From Streptomyces sp. WM6378 (GTDB taxonomy: Bacteria > Actinomycetota > Actinomycetes > Streptomycetales > Streptomycetaceae), in the NCBI RefSeq assembly GCF_001279695.1, contig NZ_LGDD01000317.1:1-64000 (forward strand): a stretch of 64,000 nt of DNA, read 5' to 3'. Numbering within the stretch: the first letter of the stretch is position 1; each line of letters starts with the position of its first letter. Below, piece by piece: positions 17,216 through 26,985 of the stretch. The notes below the pieces were generated by a model that saw nothing but the letters and a program-made list of their open reading frames with translations, did no database searches and was not told where the DNA came from. Position numbers and translations under genes: made by a program.

Positions 17216-19927
17216 ATGGCTGAGACAGCATCGAAGAAGACCCCGGACAACCGACCGCGCCTGCTCCTCATGGACGGGCACTCCCTGGCGTACCGGGCGT
17301 TCTTCGCGCTGCCCGCGGAGAACTTCACCACCGCGACGGGCCAGCCGACCAACGCGGTCTACGGCTTCATGTCCATGCTCGCGAACACACTGCGTGACGA
17401 GGCGCCCACACACTTCGCGGTGGCGTTCGACGTGTCCCGCAAGACGTGGCGCTCCACCGAGTTCCCCGACTACAAGGCGAACCGCTCGAAGACCCCGGAC
17501 GAATTCAAGGGCCAGGTCGAGCTGATCGGCGAGCTCCTCGACGCCATGAACGTGGACCGGTTCGCCACCGACGGCTTCGAGGCCGACGACATCATCGCCA
17601 CCCTCGCCACCCAGGCCGAGGCGGCCGGCTTCGAAGTCCTGATCGTCACCGGCGACCGCGACTCCTTCCAGCTGGTCTCCGACCACGTCACCGTCCTCTA
17701 CCCCACCAAGGGCGTCTCCGAGCTGACCCGGTTCACGCCGGAAAAGGTCGAGGAGAAGTACGGCCTGACCCCGCAGCAGTACCCGGACTTCGCGGCGCTG
17801 CGCGGCGACCCGTCGGACAACCTGCCGGGCATCCCGGGCGTCGGCGAGAAGACCGCCGCCAAGTGGATTAACCAGTTCGGTTCGTTCGCGGAGCTCGTCG
17901 AGCGCGCCGAAGAGGTCAAGGGCAAGGCCGGACAGAACTTCCGCGACCACCTGGACGCCGTGAAGCTGAACCGCCGCCTGACCGAGATGGTCAAGGACGT
18001 CGAGCTCCCCAAGGGCCCCGCCGAGCTGGCGCGCGCCCCCTACGACCGCACCGCGGTGACCGGCGTCCTGGACGTCCTGGAGATCCGCAACCCGTCGCTG
18101 CGCGAGCGCCTGCTCGCCGTCGACCCGGGCGCCGGCGAGCAGGAGGCCCCGGCGCCCGCCGCCGGCCTGGAGCTCGACGGCACGGTCCTCGGCGCCGGCG
18201 AGCTCGCCCCCTGGCTGGCTGAGCACGGCGGGCAGCCGCTGGGCGTGGCCACCGTCGACACCTGGGCGCTCGGCACCGGCAGCGTCACCGAGATCGCGCT
18301 GGCCGCGGCCGACGGCGCCGCCGGCTGGTTCGACCCCGCGCAGGTCGACGAGGCCGACGAGCAGGCCTTCGCCGCCTGGATCGCGGACGCCGACCAGCCC
18401 AAGGTCATGCACAACGCCAAAGCCGCCATGCGGGTCTTCCCCGAACACGGCTGGTCCATCGCCGGCGTCACCATGGACACCGCGCTCGCCGCCTACCTCG
18501 TCAAGCCGGGCCGCCGCTCCTTCGCCCTGGACGCCCTGTCCATCGAATACCTCGGCCGCGAACTCGCCCCCGCAGGAGCCGCCGACGGCCAGCTCGCCTT
18601 CGGCGCCGACGACGAGGCCGAGGCCGACGCCCTGATGACCCAGGCCCGCGCCGTCCTCGACCTCGGCGGCGCCTTCACCGAACGCCTCAAGGAAGTCGGC
18701 GCCGCAGACCTCCTGCACGACGTCGAACTCCCCACCTCCCTGCTCCTCGCCCGCATGGAGCGCCACGGCATCGCCGCCGACCGCGCCCACCTGGAAGCCA
18801 TGGAGCAGCAGTTCGCGGGCGCCGTCCAGCAGGCCGTCAAGGAAGCACACGCCTCGGTGGGCCACGAGTTCAACCTCGGCTCGCCCAAGCAGCTCCAGGA
18901 AGTCCTCTTCGGCGAACTGGCCCTGCCCAAGACGAAGAAGACCAAGACCGGCTACACCACGGACGCCGACGCACTGGCCTGGCTCGCCGCCCAGACCGAG
19001 CACGAGCTGCCCGTCATCATGCTGCGCCACCGCGAGCAGGCGAAGCTGCGGGTCACCGTCGAAGGCCTGATCAAGACGATCGCGGCCGACGGCCGCATCC
19101 ACACCACGTTCAACCAGACCGTCGCCGCGACCGGCCGCCTCTCCTCGACCGACCCCAACCTGCAGAACATCCCGGTCCGCACCGACGAAGGCCGCGCCAT
19201 CCGCCGGGGCTTCGTCGTCGGCGAGGGCTACGAGTCGCTGCTCACCGCGGACTACAGCCAGATCGAACTGCGCGTGATGGCCCACCTGTCCGAGGACGAG
19301 GGCCTCATCGAGGCGTTCACCTCCGGCGAGGACCTCCACACCACCGTCGCCTCCCAGGTCTTCGGCGTCGCCAAGTCCAAGGTCGACCCGGAGATGCGGC
19401 GCAAGATCAAGGCCATGTCGTACGGCCTGGCATACGGCCTGTCCGCCTTCGGCCTCTCCCAGCAGCTGAACATCGAGGCGGGCGAGGCACGCGGCCTGAT
19501 GGACACGTTCTTCGAGCGCTTCGGCGGCGTACGGGACTACCTCCAGCGCGTCGTCGAGGAAGCCCGCGCCACGGGCTACACGGAGACCATGCTCGGCCGG
19601 CGCCGCTACCTGCCCGACCTCAACAGCGACAACCGCCAGCGCCGCGAAATGGCCGAGCGGATGGCGCTCAACGCCCCCATCCAGGGCACCGCGGCGGACA
19701 TCGTGAAGGTCGCGATGCTGAACGTGGACCGCGCCCTGACCGAAGCGGGCCTCACCTCCCGCCTGCTGCTCCAGGTCCACGACGAAATCGTCCTGGAAAT
19801 CGCCCCGGGGGAGCGAAAGAAGGTCGAGGCGCTGGTCCGCCACGAGATGGCCGGAGCGGTGGAGCTCCGTGCCCCGCTGGACGTCTCGGTGGGCGCGGGC
19901 GACGACTGGGAGTCGGCGGCGCACTAG
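17216..19927 (+). CDS. polA: DNA polymerase I
   Basis: 903 residues; gap filling in excision repair and Okazaki fragment processing. The N-terminal 5'-3' exonuclease is intact (LLLMDGHSLAYRAFFAL, FEADDIIATLA, GDRDSFQL, GDPSDNLPGIPGVGEKTA). The central 3'-5' exonuclease domain is degenerate: where DTE should stand the sequence reads ATVDTWALG, so no proofreading is expected, as in other actinobacterial PolA. Polymerase motif A is TADYSQIELR, motif B RRKIKAMSYGLAYG, and motif C LQVHDEIVLE. The ATG at 17216 is set by the damage promoter just upstream; the frame extends further but without conserved sequence. Confidence 0.97.
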   Translation: MAETASKKTPDNRPRLLLMDGHSLAYRAFFALPAENFTTATGQPTNAVYGFMSMLANTLRDEAPTHFAVAFDVSRKTWRSTEFPDYKANRSKTPDEFKGQVELIGELLDAMNVDRFATDGFEADDIIATLATQAEAAGFEVLIVTGDRDSFQLVSDHVTVLYPTKGVSELTRFTPEKVEEKYGLTPQQYPDFAALRGDPSDNLPGIPGVGEKTAAKWINQFGSFAELVERAEEVKGKAGQNFRDHLDAVKLNRRLTEMVKDVELPKGPAELARAPYDRTAVTGVLDVLEIRNPSLRERLLAVDPGAGEQEAPAPAAGLELDGTVLGAGELAPWLAEHGGQPLGVATVDTWALGTGSVTEIALAAADGAAGWFDPAQVDEADEQAFAAWIADADQPKVMHNAKAAMRVFPEHGWSIAGVTMDTALAAYLVKPGRRSFALDALSIEYLGRELAPAGAADGQLAFGADDEAEADALMTQARAVLDLGGAFTERLKEVGAADLLHDVELPTSLLLARMERHGIAADRAHLEAMEQQFAGAVQQAVKEAHASVGHEFNLGSPKQLQEVLFGELALPKTKKTKTGYTTDADALAWLAAQTEHELPVIMLRHREQAKLRVTVEGLIKTIAADGRIHTTFNQTVAATGRLSSTDPNLQNIPVRTDEGRAIRRGFVVGEGYESLLTADYSQIELRVMAHLSEDEGLIEAFTSGEDLHTTVASQVFGVAKSKVDPEMRRKIKAMSYGLAYGLSAFGLSQQLNIEAGEARGLMDTFFERFGGVRDYLQRVVEEARATGYTETMLGRRRYLPDLNSDNRQRREMAERMALNAPIQGTAADIVKVAMLNVDRALTEAGLTSRLLLQVHDEIVLEIAPGERKKVEALVRHEMAGAVELRAPLDVSVGAGDDWESAAH

Positions 19928-19949
19928 GGGTCTGTCCGGCGGTCAGGCC

Positions 19950-20837
19950 CTAACGCGTGCCTCCGCCCCGTTGGGCCCGGGTGACTTTTCGCCCGGGCCC
20001 AACGGGGTCGGGAGCCGCGGGGTTCGCGGTTCGGCCGAGGCGGCCTGACCTCCACACCGCCGCATAGGCCAGCAGGCCGAGGGTCAGCCCCGTACCGCCG
20101 CCGAAGCAGGCGCTCGGGATGAGGCCCAGGACGGACGCGTCGCCGTAGAAGGCGTACCAGCGCAGACACCGGTACACCGCGACGGCTGCCGTGCACAGTG
20201 CCAACAGGCCCAGAACGACGGGGAGTTGACGCGGGGTGAGGCCGGGCGGGACCGCTGCCGCGTTCGTGGGGGCGGGGTTGGCCCGGCGCAGTGCCGTCAC
20301 CGTGAACCAGCCGATTCCGGTCAGCGCCAGCGCCGACCCGCCGTACTGGGCATACCAGTACAAAGGGAACCCGGCGAGCTTCTCGCCGAGCACGGGCAGC
20401 ACCCGCATCCCCCAGCGGTCGAAGTGGGTGAACGCATCCCACACCACATGCGTGGCGGAACCGATCGCCGCCGACAGCGCGAACCAGCCGGCCGGCGCCC
20501 AGGACCCGGGCCGCCGCCACACCTCGCCGCGCACGACCGCGTATACCCGCGAACGCCAGGACGCCCTCGGCAGCAGCGCGAGCAGCGGTTCGCGCAGCAG
20601 CACCCACAACGCGACCAGCACGCATGTCGTCGCGACGTCCACGGTGACGACCCCGAGCGCGGAGTGCGTGACCCGGCCGAACGGCATCGCGGCCGGCGCG
20701 ACCGTCGCCACGTAGTACGTCACATCCGGCGCGAACGATCCCGCGACGAGAGCGGATGCGACCAGCCGGCCGCGCCCGGTGCCGTCCCTCCGGATGCCCG
20801 GCAGTACGGCCGCGGCGTGGCTCAGCGTGAACGGCAT
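19950..20837 (-). CDS. DUF4184 family membrane protein
   Basis: 295 residues with about six hydrophobic segments. The N-terminus MPFTLSHAAAVLPG and the motifs GSFAPDVTYYV, THSALG and SATHVVWDAFTHFDRWG are diagnostic of DUF4184, an integral membrane family with conserved His/Asp residues reminiscent of LexA-regulated YdjM-type metal hydrolases. Enzymatic function is unproven. The C-terminal codons overlap a strong hairpin shared with convergent polA, so the true C-terminus may be dispensable. Confidence 0.88.
   Translation of the reverse strand: MPFTLSHAAAVLPGIRRDGTGRGRLVASALVAGSFAPDVTYYVATVAPAAMPFGRVTHSALGVVTVDVATTCVLVALWVLLREPLLALLPRASWRSRVYAVVRGEVWRRPGSWAPAGWFALSAAIGSATHVVWDAFTHFDRWGMRVLPVLGEKLAGFPLYWYAQYGGSALALTGIGWFTVTALRRANPAPTNAAAVPPGLTPRQLPVVLGLLALCTAAVAVYRCLRWYAFYGDASVLGLIPSACFGGGTGLTLGLLAYAAVWRSGRLGRTANPAAPDPVGPGRKVTRAQRGGGTR
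19966..20007. terminator. 16-bp perfect hairpin between polA and the DUF4184 gene
   Basis: 19966-19981 pairs with 19992-20007 around a loop containing TTTT. It lies 39 bp after the polA stop and inside the last codons of the convergent gene. Confidence 0.8.
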
Positions 20838-21242
20838 GCACGTCCCCTCGATTGATTGGGCTGTCTGTCCGTAGTTGTTATGGTTCGTCAGCTGCCGGTT
20901 GTCGGCCGATACCCGTTAGCCGTCCGTTAGCCGTTGACGGTTAGATGTCGGTCGGCACCTGGAAATCTGATGGCCCATGACCGCGGGCCGACAGCAGACG
21001 ACAGACGACCAATCGCCAATGACAGATTTCAACCTTCAGCTGACAAACACCATTTACCCGTCAGTGATCATCAACGTTCGGTATTCGGCACCGGTTCCCC
21101 CACCATCAACCGGCAACGCGCAAGTGGCGAATCAGTGAAAACCGGTCAACCCGCGGTGTCCTGGCGCCGGTGGTTGCCGTAGTGTCACGTGAGTCTCGCG
21201 CTGGGGAGTGCGGACAGCCGAGTACGGGGAGGGACTTGACGT
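20838..21242. other. Intergenic region between divergent DUF4184 and transglycosylase genes
   Basis: 405 bp, less GC-rich than the surroundings, with repeated TTAGCCGT elements around 20915-20945. It must contain two divergent promoters. I looked for the c-di-AMP (ydaO-type) riboswitch often found before streptomycete cell-wall hydrolases and did not find its conserved blocks. GGGGAGGGA precedes the ATG at 21243. Confidence 0.4.
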
Positions 21243-22925
21243 ATGGCACCGCACATGGGCCGACGACTGCGTAAGGGAGCGGGCACCACGGCGGTGGCCG
21301 CGCTGGCGGTGGCGGCGCTTTCCGCCTCGCAGGCGCCGGGAGTCGTGCACGCGAGCACCCCGACGGATCAGGCGGCTTCCGATGTGACGCCGCCCCCCAC
21401 CCCCGACGCCCCGGCCTCCGGCAACTCCCCGTACTACACGGACCTTCCGCCGCTCGCGTCGCCGACGCCGCCGAACGCGTCGACCGGCACGCTTCCGATC
21501 GGTGACCAGCAGGGCATACCGGCCACCGTCCTCGACGCGTACAAGAAGGCGGAGGCGGCGCTCGCCACGGACCGGCCCAACTGCCACCTCCCCTGGCAGC
21601 TGCTCGGCGGCATCGGCAAGGTCGAGTCGGGCCATGCGAACGGCGGCCGGGTCGACGCCAACGGCACCACCCTCACCCCGATCCTCGGCCCCGTGCTCAA
21701 CGGCGCCGGGTTCGCCAACATCACCGACACCGACGGCGGCGCGTACGACGGTGACAAGGTGCACGACCGGGCGGTCGGGCCGATGCAGTTCATCCCGTCG
21801 ACCTGGGCGACCTCGGGCCGCGACGGTAACGGTGACGGGGTCAAGGACCCGAACAACGTCTACGACGCGGCGCTCGCCGCCGGGTTCTACCTCTGCGGCA
21901 ACGGCCGCGACGTCGCGGTGAAGGCCGACCTCGACAAGGCGATCCTGAGCTACAACCAGTCGCAGGAGTACCTGACCACGGTCATCACGTGGTTCGACTT
22001 CTACCGGCGCGGCACCCACGAGGTCCCCGACGGCACGGGCTCGCTGCCCAGCCGCCGCAGCGACCAGACCTCCCCCAAGCAGCCGCCGGTCACACCGAAG
22101 GCGCCGCCGAGCCAGAAGCCGTCGCCGAAGCCGACGCCGACCCCGCCCGCTCCGCCGGTGAAGCCGACGGTGCCGCCCACCAAGCCCGACGGCGGCGGCA
22201 CTCCGACGCCGACCGTGCCGCGGGCGACGACGTTCGAGGGCGTGGGCGCCAAGGAGCTGACGGCGTTCGCCGGCGGCGCGTTCGGCGGGCAGCCGACGGC
22301 GCGGGTGAAGGACGCGTCCGGCAAGGCGATGGCCAAGGTGTCGGTGAAGTTCGAGATCGTCGGCGACACCGACACCCGCTTCACCGGCGGCGCCACCACC
22401 GTGACCGTGGCCACCGCGGCCGACGGCACGGCCGCCGCCCCCGCGCTGAAGGCGGGCGAGAAGACCGGCACGTTCACCGTGCGGGCCACCGTCACCGAGG
22501 CCGGTCTGTCCGCCGTCGAGTGGAAGGCGACCGTCGTCGCCCGGCAGGCCGACGACCTGGTCCGCAGCGACACCAAGGAGCTGACGGCCGCGCCCAGCGG
22601 CGAGTTCGCGAACCCGGTGTCGGTCAAGGCGACCTACAAGGGCGCCGTCGCCTCCGGTGTGGCGGCATCCGCGACCATGATCGTGACCCCGGCCGCCGGC
22701 GCCGACCCGAAGGCCGCGCCCAAGGTCAACGACAAGGGCCCGTACTTCAAGGACGCCAAGGGCAACCCGATCCGCGAGCTCACGGACCTGAAGACCGACG
22801 CGAACGGTGTCCTGGTCCTGCCGAAGATGTACGCGGACACCCAGACCGGCACGTTCCTGCTCCGCCTCACCACCGAGGGCGGCGCCACGCTCACCCTCGA
22901 ACTCAAGGTGGCCGCCGCCTCCTGA
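21243..22925 (+). CDS. Secreted lytic transglycosylase with C-terminal Ig-like repeats
   Basis: 560 residues. It has a signal peptide (AAVAALAVAALSASQA) and a Pro-rich segment. The MltB/SLT-like catalytic domain (about 95-255) has the putative catalytic Glu in GGIGKVESGHANGG, and RAVGPMQFIPSTWATSGRDG and YNQSQEYL complete the signature. A Pro/Lys linker (about 275-320) follows, then two bacterial Ig-like (invasin/Big_1 type) repeats, each starting near KELTA. It cleaves peptidoglycan glycan strands outside the membrane; the repeats probably bind wall polymer. It is followed by its own terminator. Confidence 0.9.
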   Translation: MAPHMGRRLRKGAGTTAVAALAVAALSASQAPGVVHASTPTDQAASDVTPPPTPDAPASGNSPYYTDLPPLASPTPPNASTGTLPIGDQQGIPATVLDAYKKAEAALATDRPNCHLPWQLLGGIGKVESGHANGGRVDANGTTLTPILGPVLNGAGFANITDTDGGAYDGDKVHDRAVGPMQFIPSTWATSGRDGNGDGVKDPNNVYDAALAAGFYLCGNGRDVAVKADLDKAILSYNQSQEYLTTVITWFDFYRRGTHEVPDGTGSLPSRRSDQTSPKQPPVTPKAPPSQKPSPKPTPTPPAPPVKPTVPPTKPDGGGTPTPTVPRATTFEGVGAKELTAFAGGAFGGQPTARVKDASGKAMAKVSVKFEIVGDTDTRFTGGATTVTVATAADGTAAAPALKAGEKTGTFTVRATVTEAGLSAVEWKATVVARQADDLVRSDTKELTAAPSGEFANPVSVKATYKGAVASGVAASATMIVTPAAGADPKAAPKVNDKGPYFKDAKGNPIRELTDLKTDANGVLVLPKMYADTQTGTFLLRLTTEGGATLTLELKVAAAS

Positions 22926-22953
22926 GGAGCGCCCCGGTCCCGTTGTCCCCAGC

Positions 22954-22986
22954 AGCCCCTCTGCCGCCCGACGGCAGAGGGGCTGT
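22954..22986 (+). terminator. 14-bp hairpin terminator after the transglycosylase gene
   Basis: 22954-22967 pairs perfectly with 22973-22986 around a 5-nt loop, 29 nt after the stop codon. Confidence 0.85.
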
Positions 22987-23063
22987 TCCACGTGTTCTCA
23001 TCTCGGCCGCGCGTTGCTACGGTGCCCACTCCTGACGACCCATCAGCTCTACGGAGGCCGAGC

Positions 23064-23219
23064 ATGCGCGCCCTCATAGCCGCCGCGATCGGTCTTGCCG
23101 CCGCCCTCGCCCTCGTCCTGACCGTCTCCGCCATCGGCGCACCCGAGGGCAAGACCTCACCGAAGCCGCTGCTCACCACCGTCCCCAGCGCCCCGGGAAA
23201 GATCACCCAGACCAAGTAG
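23064..23219 (+). CDS. 51-residue single-pass membrane peptide (SPW_0924-like)
   Basis: The ATG at 23064 follows ACGGAGG at 7-nt spacing. The peptide begins MRALIAAAIGLAAALALVL, one transmembrane helix, with a short Lys/Pro tail containing TSPKPLLTTVP. I associate this shape and tail with the small streptomycete SPW_0924 family, from memory. Function is unknown. It sits between the transglycosylase terminator and the DUF3068 gene, and could be co-transcribed with the latter. Confidence 0.7.
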   Translation: MRALIAAAIGLAAALALVLTVSAIGAPEGKTSPKPLLTTVPSAPGKITQTK

Positions 23220-23306
23220 AGCCAGCCAGGAGAGCCGGGCCGAGCAAGACCAAGCGGCCCCCAAGCAGCGCCCAAGCAGCACCCCAAGTAGAGGGAGAGC
23301 AGGTCC

Positions 23307-24302
23307 ATGCGACGCAAAGCCAGTCTCGTCCTGCTCGCCCTTGCCGTGTTCTTCGGCGCCCTGTCGCCCCTGTTGCGCTGGTACGCCTTCCCCCGGCTGG
23401 CGAAGATCCCGCCCAGCCAGTACCAGGAGGCGGTCCTCGAAGCGAAGAACGCCACCCTCATCGACTACGGCACCATGCAGTCCAAGACGGTCCCCAAGGT
23501 GACGGTCGTCCAGACGCTGAAGGGCAACGTCGAGGCGGCCAAGGAGATCGAGAAGAGCGCCGGCAGGGACGTCGTGGTGTGGGACACCCTCTCCTATGTC
23601 CAGGGACCCGACGGCAAGATGGTTTCCCAGATACCCGAGCGCTACATCTTCGACGCGCACAGCCAGGCGCCCGTCCACGCCACCGGTGAGATGGTCGACG
23701 GCGACCCCGTGCAGCGCAAGGGCATCGAGTTCAAGTGGCCGTTCCTGACCGAGAAGCGGGACTACGAGTACTTCGACTTCCAGGCCCGCACCTCCGCGCC
23801 CATCCACTACAAGGGCACCCAGAAGTTCCACGGCCTCGACGTGTACTACTTCGAGCAGACCATCCCGTGGACCAAGGTGCCCTACCCGAAGAAGATGCCG
23901 CTGCCCGGCATCGACTCCAGCACCCTGGAGAAGACCACCGGCACCTCCCTCTGGTACACCACCACCCGCAAGTTCTGGATCGACCCCGTCACCGGCGCCC
24001 CGGTCAACGGCGAGGAGCTCAACCAGGAGGAGATGCGCGGCGGCACCCTCCTCGGGGGCCGCGACAAGGTCACCGTGTTCGCCGGAGACGTCAAGATGCG
24101 CGACGACTACGTCAACTACACCGTCGACCTCGTCAAGAAGAACCGCGTCCTGGTCCTGCTGCTCACCTCCTATCTCCCCTGGGGATTCCTCGGCCTCGGG
24201 CTCGCGCTGCTCGCGCTCTCCCTCTGGCTGGAGGCGCGCAGCCGCCGCCCCGGAGATCCGCCTCCCGCCGTCACCGAGCAGCTCGCCCCCGTCATCGCCT
24301 GA
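23307..24302 (+). CDS. DUF3068 (PorA-like) membrane-anchored protein
   Basis: 331 residues: an N-terminal transmembrane helix, a large extracytoplasmic domain and a second helix near the C-terminus (VLLLTSYLPWGFLGLGLALL). DUF3068 markers include LIDYGTMQ, VVWDTLSY and the FWIDPVTGAPVNGEE block. Related mycobacterial and corynebacterial proteins are described as porin-like or envelope-associated; the actual role is unknown. It is preceded by GGGAGAGCAGG and by a CAAGCAG-rich repeat (23260-23290). Confidence 0.87.
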   Translation: MRRKASLVLLALAVFFGALSPLLRWYAFPRLAKIPPSQYQEAVLEAKNATLIDYGTMQSKTVPKVTVVQTLKGNVEAAKEIEKSAGRDVVVWDTLSYVQGPDGKMVSQIPERYIFDAHSQAPVHATGEMVDGDPVQRKGIEFKWPFLTEKRDYEYFDFQARTSAPIHYKGTQKFHGLDVYYFEQTIPWTKVPYPKKMPLPGIDSSTLEKTTGTSLWYTTTRKFWIDPVTGAPVNGEELNQEEMRGGTLLGGRDKVTVFAGDVKMRDDYVNYTVDLVKKNRVLVLLLTSYLPWGFLGLGLALLALSLWLEARSRRPGDPPPAVTEQLAPVIA

Positions 24303-24324
24303 GCCGCTCCCTGTGAGCCGCTCC

Positions 24325-26817
24325 CTACTGTTTGAGCCGCGCCTTCGTGAACCGGGTCGCCTCCGCCACGGTCGGATCCTCGGGCCACGGGTGCTTGGGG
24401 TAGCGGCCGCGCAACTCGGCGCGCACCGCCCGGTACCCGTCGCGCCAGAAGTTCGAGAGGTCCGCGGTGACGGCGGCGGGCCGTCCCGCGGGGGAGAGCA
24501 GATGGACCAGCACAGGCACCCCGGCCACCTCCGGCGTGCCGTCCAGGCCGAACATCTCCTGCAACTTGACGGCGAGGACGGGCTGTTCACCCCCGTACTC
24601 CACCCGTATCCGTGAGCCGCTCGGGACCTGGATGCGTTCGGGGGCCAGCTCGTCGAGGCGGGCCGCCTCCCCGGTCGCCCACGGCAGCAGCCGGCTCAGT
24701 GCCGCGCCCGCCTCGATCCGCCCGAGGTCGGCCCGGCGCCGGGCCCGCGAGAGCTCGGGCTCCAGCCACGCGTCGGCCCGGGCGAGCAGCGCCGTGTCGG
24801 ACACGTCCGGCCAGGGCTCCGCGAGCACCCGGTGCAAGAACGCGAGCCGCTCGCGCAGGCCCTGCGCGTCACGGGTCCAGCGCAGCAGGCTCAGCCCGTC
24901 GCGCGCCAGGCCGTCGAGCAGCGCGTCGCGCACCAGGGCCGGCTCCGGGTTCTTGAGCGGGCGTACGGACAGCTCGACCGAGCCCAGCCGGGCCACCCGG
25001 CGGGCCACCACGTCACCGTCCTCCCAGTGCACCTCCTCGCCTTCCGCCAGCAGATGTCCCGCGGCGAGCCGGGCGGTCGCCTCGTCGATGACGGCGGCCA
25101 GGCGGACCCGGGCGGAGGCCGCTTGCACGGGCCGGTCGGCGACGGCCACCGCCAGCCAGCCCGCCGTGGCAAGGCCGGAGCCCTGGGCCACCTCGGCGCC
25201 GGTGCCCGACGCCATGAGGAACGAGCCGCCACCACGGGCCCGCGCCACCCGCTCCGGGAACGCCAGCGCCGCGACGAGCCCGGCGGCGGCCTCGGCGGAG
25301 CCCTTCTCGGGATGGCTCCCGGCGAACGAGGCCAGGCGCCGCACCTCCTGGAGCCAGCGGCCCGCGTACCCGTCCCCGCCCCGGCGCGCCGTGCGCCAGG
25401 CCGCCGCCAGGTCGTCCCCGTACTCCCGCGGAGGCTCCTCGCTCAGCAGGGCCACCACTTCGGCGGCCCGCCGGCCGCCCACCTCCGAGGCGCCGTCGAG
25501 GAGCGCCCGGGCGAGCCGGGGATGCAGTCCGAGCCGGGCCATGCGGGCGCCGCGGCCGGTGGCGCGGCCCTGGTCGTCGACGGCGCCGATCGCGGTCAGC
25601 ACGGCACGGGCCGCGGCCATCGCGCCCGCCGGCGGCGCGTCGAGCAGGGCGAGGCCCTCGGCCGACGGGTCGCCCCAGCAGGCGGCCTGCAGGGCGAAGG
25701 CGGCCAGGTCGGCGACCTTGATCTCGGGGGCCGGGAAGCGGGGCAGGCGGACGTTCTCCGCCTCGGTCCAGCAGCGGTAGACCGCGCCGGGGGCCTCGCG
25801 CCCGGCGCGGCCCGCGCGCTGGCGGGCCGCCGCCTGTGAGGCCCGTACCGTCGTCAGCGCCCCGAGCCCCCTGGCGTGGTCCACCCTCGGCTCGCGGGCC
25901 AGGCCGCAGTCCACGATCACCCGCACCCCGGGCACGGTCAGCGAGGACTCGGCGACCGCGGTGGCGAGGACCGCCCGCCGGCCGTCGGATCCGGCGAGCA
26001 CCGCGTCCTGCACGGAGGCCGGGGCCCGGCCGTGCACCTGGAGCACCTCGACCCCGGGCAGATCGCCCAACTGCCGTGCCACGCGGGCGATTTCACCCAC
26101 GCCGGGCAGGAAACAGAGCACATCGCCGTCCCGCTCGGCCAGCGCCCGGCGCACCGTGGCGGCCACGTGCGAGAGCAGGGCCGGGTCCACGCGCATGCCG
26201 TGCGGCGGCCGGACCGGCTGCGCGGGCGGCGCCCACACCACCTCGACCGGGTGTGCGACCCCGGCCGCCTCGACGACCGGTGCGTTCCCGAGCAGCTGGG
26301 CCCAGCCCTCGGCGTCCGTCGTCGCGGAGGCCGCCACCAGGCGGAGCTCGGGCCGCAGTGCGGCCCGTACGTCGAGGAGGAAGGCGGCGACGGTGTCCGC
26401 GTCGAGATGGCGCTCGTGGCATTCGTCGAGGACGACGACGTCGATCCCGGTCAACTCCTGGTCGCGCTGCAGGCGTTGGAGGAGCACACCGGTGGTGACG
26501 ACCTCGACGACGGTGTCCGGGCCGACGGACCGCTCGCCCCGCACGGTGAAGCCGACCTTCGCGCCGGTTCGCTCGCCGAGCAGCCAGGCCATCCGGCGGG
26601 CGGCCGCCCGGGCCGCGATCCGGCGCGGCTCGGCGACTATGACCCGCCGCGCCGGGCCGTCCCCGACCAGGCCCGCGAGGACCAGCGGTACGAGGGTGGT
26701 CTTGCCGGTGCCGGGCGGGGCGCACAGCACCGCCGTCCCGTGCTCGTCGAGCGCGGCCAGCAGCTCGGGCACGGCCTCACGGACCGGGAGGGCGTCGAGT
26801 GCGTCGGTTCGGATCAT
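24325..26817 (-). CDS. hrpB: ATP-dependent helicase HrpB
   Basis: 830-residue DEAH/RHA-type helicase. Walker A APPGTGKTTLVP is followed by the motif II variant DECHERH, with HrpB-typical LATAVAESSLTVPGVRVIVD and QRAGRAGR (motif VI). The C-terminal HrpB_C domain covers the last 130 residues (RIRVEYGGEQPVLAVKLQEM). It probably acts on RNA or ribonucleoprotein; its physiological role in actinobacteria is unclear. Convergent with the DUF3068 gene, 22 bp apart. Confidence 0.93.
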   Translation of the reverse strand: MIRTDALDALPVREAVPELLAALDEHGTAVLCAPPGTGKTTLVPLVLAGLVGDGPARRVIVAEPRRIAARAAARRMAWLLGERTGAKVGFTVRGERSVGPDTVVEVVTTGVLLQRLQRDQELTGIDVVVLDECHERHLDADTVAAFLLDVRAALRPELRLVAASATTDAEGWAQLLGNAPVVEAAGVAHPVEVVWAPPAQPVRPPHGMRVDPALLSHVAATVRRALAERDGDVLCFLPGVGEIARVARQLGDLPGVEVLQVHGRAPASVQDAVLAGSDGRRAVLATAVAESSLTVPGVRVIVDCGLAREPRVDHARGLGALTTVRASQAAARQRAGRAGREAPGAVYRCWTEAENVRLPRFPAPEIKVADLAAFALQAACWGDPSAEGLALLDAPPAGAMAAARAVLTAIGAVDDQGRATGRGARMARLGLHPRLARALLDGASEVGGRRAAEVVALLSEEPPREYGDDLAAAWRTARRGGDGYAGRWLQEVRRLASFAGSHPEKGSAEAAAGLVAALAFPERVARARGGGSFLMASGTGAEVAQGSGLATAGWLAVAVADRPVQAASARVRLAAVIDEATARLAAGHLLAEGEEVHWEDGDVVARRVARLGSVELSVRPLKNPEPALVRDALLDGLARDGLSLLRWTRDAQGLRERLAFLHRVLAEPWPDVSDTALLARADAWLEPELSRARRRADLGRIEAGAALSRLLPWATGEAARLDELAPERIQVPSGSRIRVEYGGEQPVLAVKLQEMFGLDGTPEVAGVPVLVHLLSPAGRPAAVTADLSNFWRDGYRAVRAELRGRYPKHPWPEDPTVAEATRFTKARLKQ

Positions 26818-26985
26818 GCGCTCAGTGTCGTACGTCCCGCCGGACCGCGTGACGCTCTGTCCACAGGGGCGGTGGTCTTGTATGACTAATCCCGGGGAGT
26901 GCCTGCCCGGGCCAGGTCAGGCCCGAGGCGCGCTCGGCCTCGTACGAGCGTCAGCCCGGCGCCGCACCTCGGTCCCGCACCGGCC

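Noticed and set aside
20838..21242. c-di-AMP riboswitch upstream of the transglycosylase
   Set aside because: The conserved blocks of that RNA class were not found; only short TTAGCCGT repeats are present.
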